Source: Thalassospira sp. (GTDB taxonomy: Bacteria > Pseudomonadota > Alphaproteobacteria > Rhodospirillales > Thalassospiraceae). Taken from it: DNA of 61,286 nt. A program made the translations under genes and the position numbers. The notes beneath the pieces are model-generated. The model ran no database searches and was not told the origin of the DNA. It saw nothing but the letters and a program-made list of their open reading frames with translations. Each line of letters starts with the position of its first letter. The stretch's first letter is position 1. The stretch covers positions 1 through 61,286 of the forward strand of contig NZ_PAQR01000033.1 of NCBI RefSeq assembly GCF_002709775.1, written 5' to 3'. Of the stretch, positions 18,103 through 26,936 are shown piece after piece.

Positions 18103-18254
18103 ATCTAATTAAAAAACTGACCGCGTGTCGGTTAAAACCCGTACACTTGATCCAGAACAATTCTCAAGAGCGCCGAACCTGATAGGTATGGCCGCCAAGA
18201 AATCACCCTCTTAAGAATAAAGCGAACAAGAACAGAGTCTGACAGAGCAAAGAC

Positions 18255-20810
18255 ATGATACGCCCCACATCCTCAGACGGACGTCCGTTTGGTCTGACGG
18301 TCGGTACACTCTCACCCGGAACAGTCTTAAGTTGTAGCCCGCAAGCAACCCTTGGCGAAGCGGTTGCAAAGATGCGTCATGCCAACAGCAGTTCCATTAT
18401 TGTAGTGGTGTCAAACAAACCGGTGGGGATCGTCACCGAGCATGATCTGCTCTCTCTGCCGGCCACAACATCCGCTGCATTTTCCGAACCGGTTTCGACG
18501 CGCATGTCAGAACCGGTTCACACCATTTCGGTCCATGCCACGCCGCAATCCGCCATCGTTCGCATGCGCGACCGTGGCGTGCGTCATCTTGTTACCATTG
18601 ATGCTGATGGCTGCCTTGTCGGGATCATCAGCCAGACCGATCTGATCCGCCATGTTGGCGATAAAAAACCGTTCATCGCCAACGACGTTGCCGATGCTGT
18701 ACGCCAATCAACCGTTTTCGCGCACAAGAACATTCGTGTCTGGGAACTGCGTCAGCGCATGCATTCCGAAAAATGCGACAGCGCGATTATCACAGGCTTC
18801 CCGGACGATCAACCGGCCGAACTTCAGACCGGCATCATCACCGAACGCGACATCCTTCGCCATCTGGCCGAAGAGCATGAAAACCTGACAGCGGGCGACA
18901 TTGCCACCCGCCCGGTCACCTTCATCCGTCAGGACATGAACCTTGATGACGCGCGCAACATGATGATGCGCGACAATTTCCGTCATCTTGTGGTCCACAA
19001 CCATAATGACGAAACCATCGGCGTTCTGTCATTTGCCGACCTGCTGGAATTCATCGAACAGGATTACCTGATCCATCTGAGCAGCCTTGCCGAGGACAGT
19101 GGCAGCGAATTGACCAAGGCGCGCCAGTCACTGGCCCTTGCCAACAAGCTGATCGAAAATTCGCCCGACTGCGTGATGATCTGCAATGCCAAGTCCGAGA
19201 TCGAGGCCGTCAACCCGGCCTTCACGCGCGTGACCGGCTATCAGGCAGAAGAAGTCATTGGCAAGACGCCCGCCATCCTCAAATCCGGCCGCCAGAACAA
19301 GGCTTTCTATGAAAAGCTCTGGGCGGATTTGACCCGTACGGGCAAATGGGAAGGTGAAATCTGGAACCGCCGCAAATCGGGCGAGATCTATGCCGAATGG
19401 CTGTCGATCATGGCCGTGCGTGATGGCGAAGGTACTGTCACCCATTATGCATCGATCTTCACCGATATCAGCGGGCGGGAAAAGAACCGCGAAGATGTAC
19501 TGCGGATTGCCTTTACCGATGAACTGACCGGCATGCCGAACCGTCGCCGTTTTTCGGAATTGCTGTCGCTTCATATCGGGCGGGCGCGCAGGCTCGGACG
19601 GCCGCTGACCATCGCCATGCTGGATCTTGACAACTTCCAGCGTGTCAACAATGCGCTGGGCCACAATATTGGTGACGATGTTCTGGTCGAAGTATCCCGC
19701 CGCATGAGCCGCGAACTCGGCCACGATGCCGTTGTCGCCCGCGTCGGGGCGGATGAATTTGCCGCGATCCTGCCGCATGTGAATACCGAACAAGAAGCTT
19801 TCAACATTGCCGAAAAGCTGCTGAACCGCCTGGGGGAAGCGCATCTGACCCGCAAGGGCGAGGATGTCTATCTTTCGGCCAGCATCGGCATTGCCTCCTT
19901 CCCGGAAGATGCCAACGACACCAGCAACATCATTCGCTGTGCCGAACTGGCAATGACCCAGGCCAAGGAACAGGGGCGCAACCGCGTCGGGCTATACAGC
20001 GTTAATCTGCACAGTCAGAAGGGCGCGGACCTGGCCCTTGAAACCGCCTTGCGCCGCGCGATCGATAACGAGGAACTCCACCTTGTCTATCAGCCGCAAT
20101 TTGATGCCAAGACCGGCGAAATTGCCGGGGTCGAAGCCCTGCTGCGCTGGACCACATCAGATGGCAAAACCATTCCGCCCTCGACCTTCATCCCGATTGC
20201 CGAGGAAATGGGTGTGATTGGCGAACTGGGCCGCTGGGTCATCCGCACCGCCTGTAATCAGCTGATCGCATGGCGTCAGGAAGGCCTGCATAATCTGCGC
20301 CTTGCAGTGAATGTGTCCGTGCAGCAATTCTATGGCTCGATGGATTTTGCCGAACAACTGCGCGCCATCATCGTTGATAAGGGTGTCGCCGCCGACCGGC
20401 TGGAAATCGAAGTCACCGAAAGCCTGTTCATGCGCAATATCGACGATATGCGCGCCAAGCTTCAGCGCCTTCGTGATCTTGGTGTGCGGATCGCCCTTGA
20501 TGATTTCGGCACCGGCTTTTCGAGTCTCAGCTACCTGCGCACCTTGCCATTCGACGTGATCAAGCTTGATCGCAGTTTCGTCTGGGATATCGAAGATGGC
20601 CCGGACGGCCAGACCCTGCCGATCACGATCATCAACATGGCGCGCAACCTTGGCAAAACCTGCGTTGCCGAAGGGGTCGAGAACGAACACCAGCTCGAAG
20701 TGCTGCGCGAAGCGGGTTGCGACCTGATCCAAGGATACCTTCTGGGACATCCGATGCCCGCCGAACAGGTTTCCGAACTGGCCAAGACCAAAATCGCTGC
20801 CGCTTCCTAG
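18255..20810 (+). CDS. four-CBS, PAS, GGDEF (GADEF), EAL c-di-GMP signalling protein
   Basis: Cytosolic regulator of 851 residues without membrane segments. Two CBS pairs come first (about 20-135 and 150-272), then PAS (about 295-410, with NPAFTRVTGYQAEEVIG), GGDEF (about 415-585) and EAL (about 592-845). The diguanylate cyclase motif is GADEF (498-502), one residue off GGDEF, so cyclase activity is uncertain. The EAL domain keeps its catalytic set: Glu627 of EAL, Asn686, the EVTES region, Asp749/Asp750 (DDFGTGFSSL), Lys770, Glu806 and Gln826, so c-di-GMP hydrolysis is likely. CBS pairs usually bind adenine nucleotides, which suggests energy-state control. No strong ribosome site is seen before 18255. 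Confidence 0.93.
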   Translation: MIRPTSSDGRPFGLTVGTLSPGTVLSCSPQATLGEAVAKMRHANSSSIIVVVSNKPVGIVTEHDLLSLPATTSAAFSEPVSTRMSEPVHTISVHATPQSAIVRMRDRGVRHLVTIDADGCLVGIISQTDLIRHVGDKKPFIANDVADAVRQSTVFAHKNIRVWELRQRMHSEKCDSAIITGFPDDQPAELQTGIITERDILRHLAEEHENLTAGDIATRPVTFIRQDMNLDDARNMMMRDNFRHLVVHNHNDETIGVLSFADLLEFIEQDYLIHLSSLAEDSGSELTKARQSLALANKLIENSPDCVMICNAKSEIEAVNPAFTRVTGYQAEEVIGKTPAILKSGRQNKAFYEKLWADLTRTGKWEGEIWNRRKSGEIYAEWLSIMAVRDGEGTVTHYASIFTDISGREKNREDVLRIAFTDELTGMPNRRRFSELLSLHIGRARRLGRPLTIAMLDLDNFQRVNNALGHNIGDDVLVEVSRRMSRELGHDAVVARVGADEFAAILPHVNTEQEAFNIAEKLLNRLGEAHLTRKGEDVYLSASIGIASFPEDANDTSNIIRCAELAMTQAKEQGRNRVGLYSVNLHSQKGADLALETALRRAIDNEELHLVYQPQFDAKTGEIAGVEALLRWTTSDGKTIPPSTFIPIAEEMGVIGELGRWVIRTACNQLIAWRQEGLHNLRLAVNVSVQQFYGSMDFAEQLRAIIVDKGVAADRLEIEVTESLFMRNIDDMRAKLQRLRDLGVRIALDDFGTGFSSLSYLRTLPFDVIKLDRSFVWDIEDGPDGQTLPITIINMARNLGKTCVAEGVENEHQLEVLREAGCDLIQGYLLGHPMPAEQVSELAKTKIAAAS

Positions 20811-20897
20811 AAAAAAAGCGCAACAAGATCATCGCGTTCTGGCACCTCGCCTGGCTTTCAAGGCCTTGTGATTGGTCGGTGATGGCGGTTTTCAGGC

Positions 20898-21662
20898 ATG
20901 ATCAGTGTCATGAAAAACCCTCGCCCCCTTTTAAGTGCCCTTGCACTGTTGCTCATGACCGTATCCGCCCCGGCAGGCGCGAGTGAAAGCGTATTGCCCC
21001 GCGCGGTTGTCGAACTCTACACCTCGCAAGGATGCAACTCCTGCCCGCCCGCCGATCAGGTCCTGCATGACATGGCAGATCAGCATGATGATCTGCTGTT
21101 GCTGTCCTATCATGTTGATTACTGGAACTATCTTGGCTGGGAAGATCCGTTTTCCGATGCCCGCTTTAGTGAACGCCAGCGCGACTATGCCAATCGCATG
21201 CGCGAACGTTATGTCTATACCCCGCAGGTCATCATCAATGGCGATCACGTGGTCCGCGCCACTGCCAGACAACAGATCGAAACCACCAGCACAACCGTCG
21301 CCCCCCTCGATGACATTGCAAACATCCACCTAAGCACAACGGACGCAGCACAACCGGCCAAAGGCACGATCTCGCTTCGTGGAGTTGGCAGATCTTCGCC
21401 GGGCCGGATCGCGCAAGTCTGGTTGATCGGCTTTGACCGGGAACATCAACGCGATGTGCTGTCCGGGGAAAATGCCGGCAAGCGGTTGGTCAATGCCAAT
21501 GTTGTGCGTGAAATGGTCAGCCTCGGCCAGTGGGATGGCAGCAGTCAGCAGAAAATCCCCTTTGCCATGGCAGATGCCTATGACGGCGGGATCGCGGTTC
21601 TGATCCAAAATGGCCGTGGCGGCCCGATCAGTGGTGCGGCGATGGTCCGTTTCACAGACTGA
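20898..21662 (+). CDS. DUF1223 thioredoxin-like periplasmic protein
   Basis: Predicted exported protein of 254 residues with a signal peptide ending near APAGAS (residue 29). The mature part opens with the DUF1223 hallmark VELYTSQGCNSCPPAD, giving a CxxC pair (Cys46, Cys49) in a thioredoxin-like fold, then YHVDYWNYLGWEDPFS and YTPQVIINGD, the latter holding the cis-proline expected of thioredoxin folds. A second ATG at 20910 is equally possible. DUF1223 has no firmly assigned role; its place directly before ccmA suggests a thiol-redox function linked to cytochrome c maturation. Confidence 0.85.
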   Translation: MISVMKNPRPLLSALALLLMTVSAPAGASESVLPRAVVELYTSQGCNSCPPADQVLHDMADQHDDLLLLSYHVDYWNYLGWEDPFSDARFSERQRDYANRMRERYVYTPQVIINGDHVVRATARQQIETTSTTVAPLDDIANIHLSTTDAAQPAKGTISLRGVGRSSPGRIAQVWLIGFDREHQRDVLSGENAGKRLVNANVVREMVSLGQWDGSSQQKIPFAMADAYDGGIAVLIQNGRGGPISGAAMVRFTD

Positions 21663-21801
21663 AACCCCACCTGATAGTGAGTTTGGATTGATTTGAAACA
21701 ATGCCAACCAGACGATTGTCGGTTATTGCATGAATAATCCGCTGGAACGCGTTATATCATGACGTGTTGCAGAATGAATTTCAGACAATCTAACGGGTTA
21801 T

Positions 21802-22515
21802 ATGGCTGATTTTAGCGGTTCTGATCTGACCTGCCTGCGCGGCGAAAGACTGGTATTTGGCGGCCTTTCCTTTTCGGCCAAATCCGGTGATGCCGTGATG
21901 CTGCGTGGTCGAAATGGCGCCGGGAAATCAAGCCTGTTGCGCCTGATGGCGGGTCTTCTCGCACCGCGATCCGGCGCATTATGCTGGAACGGCGAAAACA
22001 TTTCTGATGATCGCGCTGCCCACCATGCCCGCACTCATTATCTGGGTCATCAGGACGCCATCAAACCGGTTCTGACCGTGCGCGATAATTTGCGCCTTTG
22101 GGGTCAGCTGCGCGGTGTTGCAGCTCTTGAAGCCGCGATTGACCGCGCGCTCAATGCGCTTCAAATCCACCACCTGTCGCGCGTCACCGGCCGTTACCTT
22201 TCAAGTGGCCAGAAACGGCGCACGGCCCTTGCCCGCATTCTGATTGGTGACAGTCACCTTTGGCTGCTGGATGAACCGACCGTGGGGCTCGACCGCGAAA
22301 GCTGTGCCGAACTCGCACAACTGATTGCCGAGTTTCGCGCCAATGGTGGCATTGTCGTTTATTCGACCCATATCGATCTTGATGTCGAAAACCCGACCAT
22401 TCTTGATCTCGATGACTTCGCCATCCCGATGGTCGAATGGCTGGCTGAACAGGACGATATCGAAGACATGGCCCCGACCAAAGGCACCCCGACATCGCAG
22501 GAGGCCGCACAATGA
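21802..22515 (+). CDS. ccmA: cytochrome c maturation haem exporter ATPase CcmA
   Basis: ATPase of the CcmABCD complex, which releases holo-CcmE from CcmC. Its 237 residues show Walker A GRNGAGKS (36-43), signature LSSGQKRRTALAR, Walker B LWLLDEPTVGLD and a switch histidine in VVYSTHIDLD. The C-terminus is extended by about 25 acidic residues. The stop overlaps the ccmB start (ATGA), so translation is coupled. It opens the nine-gene ccm operon; 139 bp precede it, in which I could not place a promoter with correct spacing. Confidence 0.95.
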   Translation: MADFSGSDLTCLRGERLVFGGLSFSAKSGDAVMLRGRNGAGKSSLLRLMAGLLAPRSGALCWNGENISDDRAAHHARTHYLGHQDAIKPVLTVRDNLRLWGQLRGVAALEAAIDRALNALQIHHLSRVTGRYLSSGQKRRTALARILIGDSHLWLLDEPTVGLDRESCAELAQLIAEFRANGGIVVYSTHIDLDVENPTILDLDDFAIPMVEWLAEQDDIEDMAPTKGTPTSQEAAQ

Positions 22516-23177
22516 ACGGTTTTCTGGCTATCCTGCGTCGTGATCTCAGCCTGGCCCTCCGTCAGGGGGCTGATTCCGTCATGGTCGTGGCCTTCTTTAT
22601 CGTCACCACGACACTTTTTCCGTTCGGCGTCGGGCCAGAGGTCAATATCCTTGCACGCATCGCGTCCGGTGTGATCTGGGTCTCAGCGCTGCTTGCCGCC
22701 ATGCTGTCGCTTGAACGTGTTTTTCAGGCCGATTACGAAGACGGATCGCTTGAACTTTTAACCTTGTCGCCGGTGTCGCTCGAACTTCTGATTTTGGGCA
22801 AGGTGCTTGCACATTGGCTGACAACCGGGCTTCCGCTGATCATTGCGGCCCCGCTGATGGCGGTGATGCTCAATATGGATCAGAACGGTTTTGCCATTCT
22901 GATGATCGCCATGTTGCTTGGAACACCGGCCCTTAGCCTGATCGGGGCGATTGGCGCGGCACTGATACTTGGCGCGCGACGAGGAGGTGTTCTTGTATCA
23001 CTTCTAGTTTTACCACTATATATTCCGGTACTGATATTTGGAGCCGGTGCGGTTGAGGCCGCCCTACTTGGAATTTCGGCGACCGCGCAACTACAGATCA
23101 TGGCCGCCATCCTGCTTTTGACATTGGCAGCCGCACCCTTTGCTACCGCCCATGCCGTACGCCAGGCCATGGAATAG
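22512..23177 (+). CDS. ccmB: cytochrome c maturation membrane protein CcmB
   Basis: Inner-membrane partner of CcmA, 221 residues with six hydrophobic helices. Family features include FLAILRRDLSLALRQGADS at the N-terminus, the QADYEDGSLELL segment and LGKVLAHWLTTGLPL. It starts inside the ccmA stop (ATGA overlap) and is followed by a 60-bp gap to ccmC. Confidence 0.95.
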   Translation: MNGFLAILRRDLSLALRQGADSVMVVAFFIVTTTLFPFGVGPEVNILARIASGVIWVSALLAAMLSLERVFQADYEDGSLELLTLSPVSLELLILGKVLAHWLTTGLPLIIAAPLMAVMLNMDQNGFAILMIAMLLGTPALSLIGAIGAALILGARRGGVLVSLLVLPLYIPVLIFGAGAVEAALLGISATAQLQIMAAILLLTLAAAPFATAHAVRQAME

Positions 23178-23237
23178 AATAAAAAGACGACGAGACGGGA
23201 TGACCCTTTGCGGATTTCCGCACCAAGGATAAGAAAA

Positions 23238-24026
23238 ATGCATCGCTTTGCTAAACCAAGTGTGTTTTTGAAATTTACAGCCCCGATCCTGCCGTGGCTG
23301 TCGGTTCTGACTGCAATCCTGATTGCGGCCGGGCTTTACTTTTCCCTGATCGGGTCGCCGGTTGATTACCAGCAAGGCCACACCGTGCGGATCATGTATA
23401 TCCATGTTCCCGCTGCGTGGATGGGGCTGTTTTGCTATGTCGGCATGGCGATTTGCGGGGCGATGAGCCTGATCTGGAAACACCCGTTGGCCGATATCTG
23501 CGCACGCGCCACCGCCCCGGTTGGCGCGACCTTTACCGCCCTTTGCTTGATTACCGGATCGCTATGGGGCGAACCGATGTGGGGCACCTGGTGGGTATGG
23601 GATGCGCGCCTGACCTCGATGCTGATCCTGTTGTTCCTCTATCTCGGCTATATGGCGCTGGTGAATGCCTTTGATGATCCCGAACGCGGATCCAAGGCCG
23701 GATCGGCCTTGGCACTGGTGGGTGCGGTCAATGTGCCGATCGTCAAATTCTCGGTCGATTGGTGGAATACGCTTCATCAGCCAGCCTCCATCGTGCGCAT
23801 GGACGGCCCGGCCGTGGATCCGAGCATGCAATTGCCGCTTGCCCTGATGATCCTTGGTTTCACCTGCTATTACTTTGTCCTGCTGATCCTGCGCGTGCGT
23901 CTGGAACTGAACGAACGCCGCATTCGTGCCTTGCACCTCTCAGGCATGTTTGATGAAACCGCGACCCCGGCAGCAGCCAAAGACAAGGCCTATGAAGCGG
24001 GTCACAATGCGGAGGCCAAACAATGA
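23238..24026 (+). CDS. ccmC: cytochrome c maturation haem-handling protein CcmC
   Basis: Inner-membrane protein that loads haem onto CcmE. The start at 23238 is chosen because AAGGA lies eight bases upstream; the frame is open to 23208. The 262-residue protein has six helices, an intact periplasmic tryptophan-rich motif WGTWWVWD (115-122) and both conserved haem-ligand histidines: His56 in MYIHVPAAWMG and His180 in WWNTLHQPASI. It therefore looks fully functional, in contrast to the diverged CcmF of the same operon. Its stop overlaps the ccmD start (ATGA). Confidence 0.96.
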   Translation: MHRFAKPSVFLKFTAPILPWLSVLTAILIAAGLYFSLIGSPVDYQQGHTVRIMYIHVPAAWMGLFCYVGMAICGAMSLIWKHPLADICARATAPVGATFTALCLITGSLWGEPMWGTWWVWDARLTSMLILLFLYLGYMALVNAFDDPERGSKAGSALALVGAVNVPIVKFSVDWWNTLHQPASIVRMDGPAVDPSMQLPLALMILGFTCYYFVLLILRVRLELNERRIRALHLSGMFDETATPAAAKDKAYEAGHNAEAKQ

Positions 24027-24220
24027 GTGAATTCTTCTCAATGGGCGGCTATGGCAGCTACATCTGGGCCAGTTATGGTCTTACCGCCCTTGCCATGATT
24101 GTCTTGCTGATTGCCACCCTGCGCGGTTTGCGCAGCAGCCGCATCGAACGTGATCAGCTTGAGGCCGTCTTGCAATCCCGGCGTCCGCGCCGCACCAAAA
24201 AGACCCAAAAGGCATCCTGA
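24023..24220 (+). CDS. ccmD: cytochrome c maturation small membrane protein CcmD
   Basis: Single-helix protein of 65 residues required for release of holo-CcmE from CcmABC. The family pattern is clear: FSMGGYGSYIWASYGLTAL, one helix, then a basic cytosolic tail (LQSRRPRRTKK). It starts within the ccmC stop by ATGA overlap. Confidence 0.92.
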   Translation: MSEFFSMGGYGSYIWASYGLTALAMIVLLIATLRGLRSSRIERDQLEAVLQSRRPRRTKKTQKAS

Positions 24221-24233
24221 ACGGAGAACGACT

Positions 24234-24722
24234 GTGTCCCTTTCCCGCGCAAAAATCCGTAAACGCCAACGCATGTATGTCATCGGTGCGATCCTGCTCG
24301 CCGTCGGTGGTGCTGCGGCCCTGATGCTGACCGCGTTTGAAGATTCGGTCGTCTTCTTCTTCAGCCCGACTGAAATCGCCGAAAAATCCCCCATCGATCC
24401 CGATCAGCGTCTGCGCATTGGCGGTCTTGTCGTCGAAGGGTCGGTGGCAAAGCAGGATGACGGCCAAACCATCGCCTTTGCCGTGACCGACATGGCCGAA
24501 ACCGTGCCGGTTTCCTATCGCGGCATTTTGCCAGATCTGTTCCGTGAAGGCCAAGGCGTAGTCGCCGAAGGCCATATGAGCAGCGAAGGCACCTTTATCG
24601 CGTCTGAAGTTCTCGCCAAGCATGATGAAAACTACATGCCGCCCGAAGTTGCCGAATCGCTTAAGAAAAGCGGCTATTGGGAAGAAATCGAAGCCAAGAA
24701 CGCCGAACAGATGCGCAATTAA
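24234..24722 (+). CDS. ccmE: haem chaperone CcmE, GTG start
   Basis: Membrane-anchored periplasmic haem chaperone of 162 residues. The start is the GTG at 24234, with GGAG seven bases upstream and 13 bp after ccmD; longer readings overlap ccmD in another frame. One N-terminal helix (about 13-33) is followed by the OB-fold domain. The covalent haem-binding histidine is His130 in LAKHDENYMP, with the axial-ligand tyrosine Tyr134. This is the classical HxxxY type found in most proteobacteria. Confidence 0.96.
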   Translation: MSLSRAKIRKRQRMYVIGAILLAVGGAAALMLTAFEDSVVFFFSPTEIAEKSPIDPDQRLRIGGLVVEGSVAKQDDGQTIAFAVTDMAETVPVSYRGILPDLFREGQGVVAEGHMSSEGTFIASEVLAKHDENYMPPEVAESLKKSGYWEEIEAKNAEQMRN

Positions 24723-24854
24723 GCCACATTCTGCCGCCATAAAGCCCGACCATACGCGCAAGAAGAACATAGCTGCGACCATTGCCCCTTGATCTGGACC
24801 CCACCGATCAGGCAATAGGTCACAGGGGAACTATTGGGGAAGCCTTAGACGCAC

Positions 24855-26936
24855 ATGCTTGCAGAGTTAGGACATTTTGCCCTGCTTCTGATGGTGGTCA
24901 CGGGAATTGGACAGGCCGTTCTGTTCAGCCCGCTTTGGCTGCGCTCATCCCTGCGCATGTTCTCCCCGCAAAAGGCCCCCGCTACCCCGGCCGGCAGCCC
25001 CGACTTCCCCGATGACAATGACAACGATGGCAACGCCCATGGCGCCTTGGCACCAATCGTTGCGAAACCTGCCAACCTGTTCCTGCTGCCGATTGCCATC
25101 CTTCTGCTGGGTCTTCTGGCCGAGGGCGCATTGCTAAACGCCTTTATCGTCAGTGACTTCACCCTGCCCGTCGTCACCGATGTCAGCCATTCTTCCACTC
25201 CGCTGCTGTATCGCATCGGGGCTGCATTCACGCCGGACGGCGGGGCGATGTTGCTGTGGCTTGTGGCCTTGTCGCTAGTGAACCTTTTGCTGGCGTTTCA
25301 GTTGCGCAAATCAGCAAGTCTTGATACCGATCGCTTTGCCCGCAATACCCTTTCCATTCTTGGCATGCTGATAGCGGTTTTGGGCGTTGTCACCCTGATT
25401 GATGCTGATCCGTTCCTGCGCGTGACCGTGGTGCCGCTTGATGGTCGCGGCATGAACCCGCAAAATCAGGACCTGCTCAAGGTCCTGCGCGAACCGTTCC
25501 TTTATCTGGGGCTTGCCGGGCTTGCCGGGATCTTTGCTCTGACACTGGCTGGCTTGCTGGATAACCGGATTGACCGCCAGTTTGCCGAAACCATGCGGTC
25601 ATGGACGATTGCAAGCTGGGTCTGTCTTGGCACCGCGATTGCGATCAATGCCTATCGGTCCTATAGCGAACAGGCATGGGGCGGCTGGTGGTATTGGGAC
25701 ACATCGGAAAACAGTCTGCTTTTGCCATGGCTGCTCGCCCCCGCCCTTCTGCATTGCCGCGCGGTTCTGGAAAAAACCGAAACCCTGCGCAGCTGGACGG
25801 CGTTTTTGGGGATCACGACGCTTGCGGTTGGATGGTTCGGGGTTTACCTGACCCGCTCTGATCTGTTTGCGCCGCTTCCCGAAACACAGATCCTGCCGAT
25901 CGATAGCAACGGTCTTCTGATCGGGTTCTGCTTGGTTTTTGCCGCCGCCTATTACCTATTCTGGCGGTCAGTCGATCAGATGGGCGAAGGCCGCTGTTTC
26001 GAGGTCATCTCGCGCGAAAGTGCGATGTTCCTCAACAGCGTGATGCTGGCCCTGATTGCGGCTGTGGTTCTGATCGGCACGATCTATCCGCTGGTCTTGC
26101 AATGGATCACCGGCGAGCCGATCACGGTCGGTGCACCATTTTATGTCGAAGTGCTCGTGCCCATCGTTCTTCCCCTGATGTTCCTGATGGCCTTTGCCCC
26201 GGCGTTGCGCTGGCGGCAGGATGAATTGTGGATGATTGGGCGGCGCATGAAACTGGCGGCGATCCTGTCGCTGATTACGGTCCTGTTCGTTTCGATCCGC
26301 TTTATCGACCTGTCGCCGGCACCGCTGATCGGGATCGGCCTTGCCGGATGGATTTTGACCGCATCCTTAAGTGACCTTTGGGCGCGGCTGTGGCGCCACC
26401 CGGAACATGGTGAAAGCAAATATCGCAATCTGCAACTTCTGGGTCCCCGCTATGTCAGCATGACGCTGGCCCATATCGGCTTGGCAGTCCTGATTGCCGG
26501 TGGATCAGCCAGCAGCATCTGGGAAGAACAGGTTGTTGTGTCCGCCCGTGCCGGTCAAAGCATTCAGGCGGGCCCCTATAACCTGCAATATGAAGGTGTC
26601 TCGCTTCTGGCCGGTGAAAACTATGCCACCCGTCAGGCGACCTTTATCCTGTATCGTCATTCCCAGCCCGTGACCGAGCTGTTCCCTGAAATCCGCTATT
26701 ACCCGATCCGCGGCGTTGAAACCCGCGAAGCCGACATCTGGCATGGTCGCGATGGTGATTTGCATGTTTCAATCGGCGACCGCGATGATGATGGTGGCCG
26801 GGTGGTAACAGTTCATTATCTGCCCATGATGCCCTGGGTCTGGGGCGGCATGTTATTAATGTTGATCGGGGGATGCTTCAGCATCCTCACGCGCGTAATC
26901 CTGCGCCTTAAGAAGCCTGGAGTTTCTACTTCATGA
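24855..26936 (+). CDS. ccmF: divergent cytochrome c haem lyase subunit CcmF
   Basis: Large inner-membrane protein (693 residues) that with CcmH/CcmI attaches haem to apocytochrome c. The N-terminus (MLAELGHFALLL) and C-terminal periplasmic part (ELFPEIRYYPIRG) match CcmF, but several hallmarks differ. The WWD motif reads WGGWWYWDTSEN (275-286) instead of WWFWDPVEN; the HEGS-LLLW region reads FTPDGGAMLLW (125-135); the usual HPPxLY reads REPFLY (212-217); and the RSGVLTSVH segment reads RSDLFAPLPE (334-343). Candidate ligands His300 and His540 (TLAHIG) remain. An acidic insert (about 40-65) lies in the first loop. The start agrees with the family, although the ribosome site is weak. Comparison with canonical CcmF is from memory. 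Confidence 0.88.
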   Translation: MLAELGHFALLLMVVTGIGQAVLFSPLWLRSSLRMFSPQKAPATPAGSPDFPDDNDNDGNAHGALAPIVAKPANLFLLPIAILLLGLLAEGALLNAFIVSDFTLPVVTDVSHSSTPLLYRIGAAFTPDGGAMLLWLVALSLVNLLLAFQLRKSASLDTDRFARNTLSILGMLIAVLGVVTLIDADPFLRVTVVPLDGRGMNPQNQDLLKVLREPFLYLGLAGLAGIFALTLAGLLDNRIDRQFAETMRSWTIASWVCLGTAIAINAYRSYSEQAWGGWWYWDTSENSLLLPWLLAPALLHCRAVLEKTETLRSWTAFLGITTLAVGWFGVYLTRSDLFAPLPETQILPIDSNGLLIGFCLVFAAAYYLFWRSVDQMGEGRCFEVISRESAMFLNSVMLALIAAVVLIGTIYPLVLQWITGEPITVGAPFYVEVLVPIVLPLMFLMAFAPALRWRQDELWMIGRRMKLAAILSLITVLFVSIRFIDLSPAPLIGIGLAGWILTASLSDLWARLWRHPEHGESKYRNLQLLGPRYVSMTLAHIGLAVLIAGGSASSIWEEQVVVSARAGQSIQAGPYNLQYEGVSLLAGENYATRQATFILYRHSQPVTELFPEIRYYPIRGVETREADIWHGRDGDLHVSIGDRDDDGGRVVTVHYLPMMPWVWGGMLLMLIGGCFSILTRVILRLKKPGVSTS

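Noticed and set aside
21716..21758. Promoter for ccmA from TTGTCG or TTGCAT with TATATC
   Set aside because: Spacers came out at 11 or 21 bases and more, outside the workable range, so no promoter was called.
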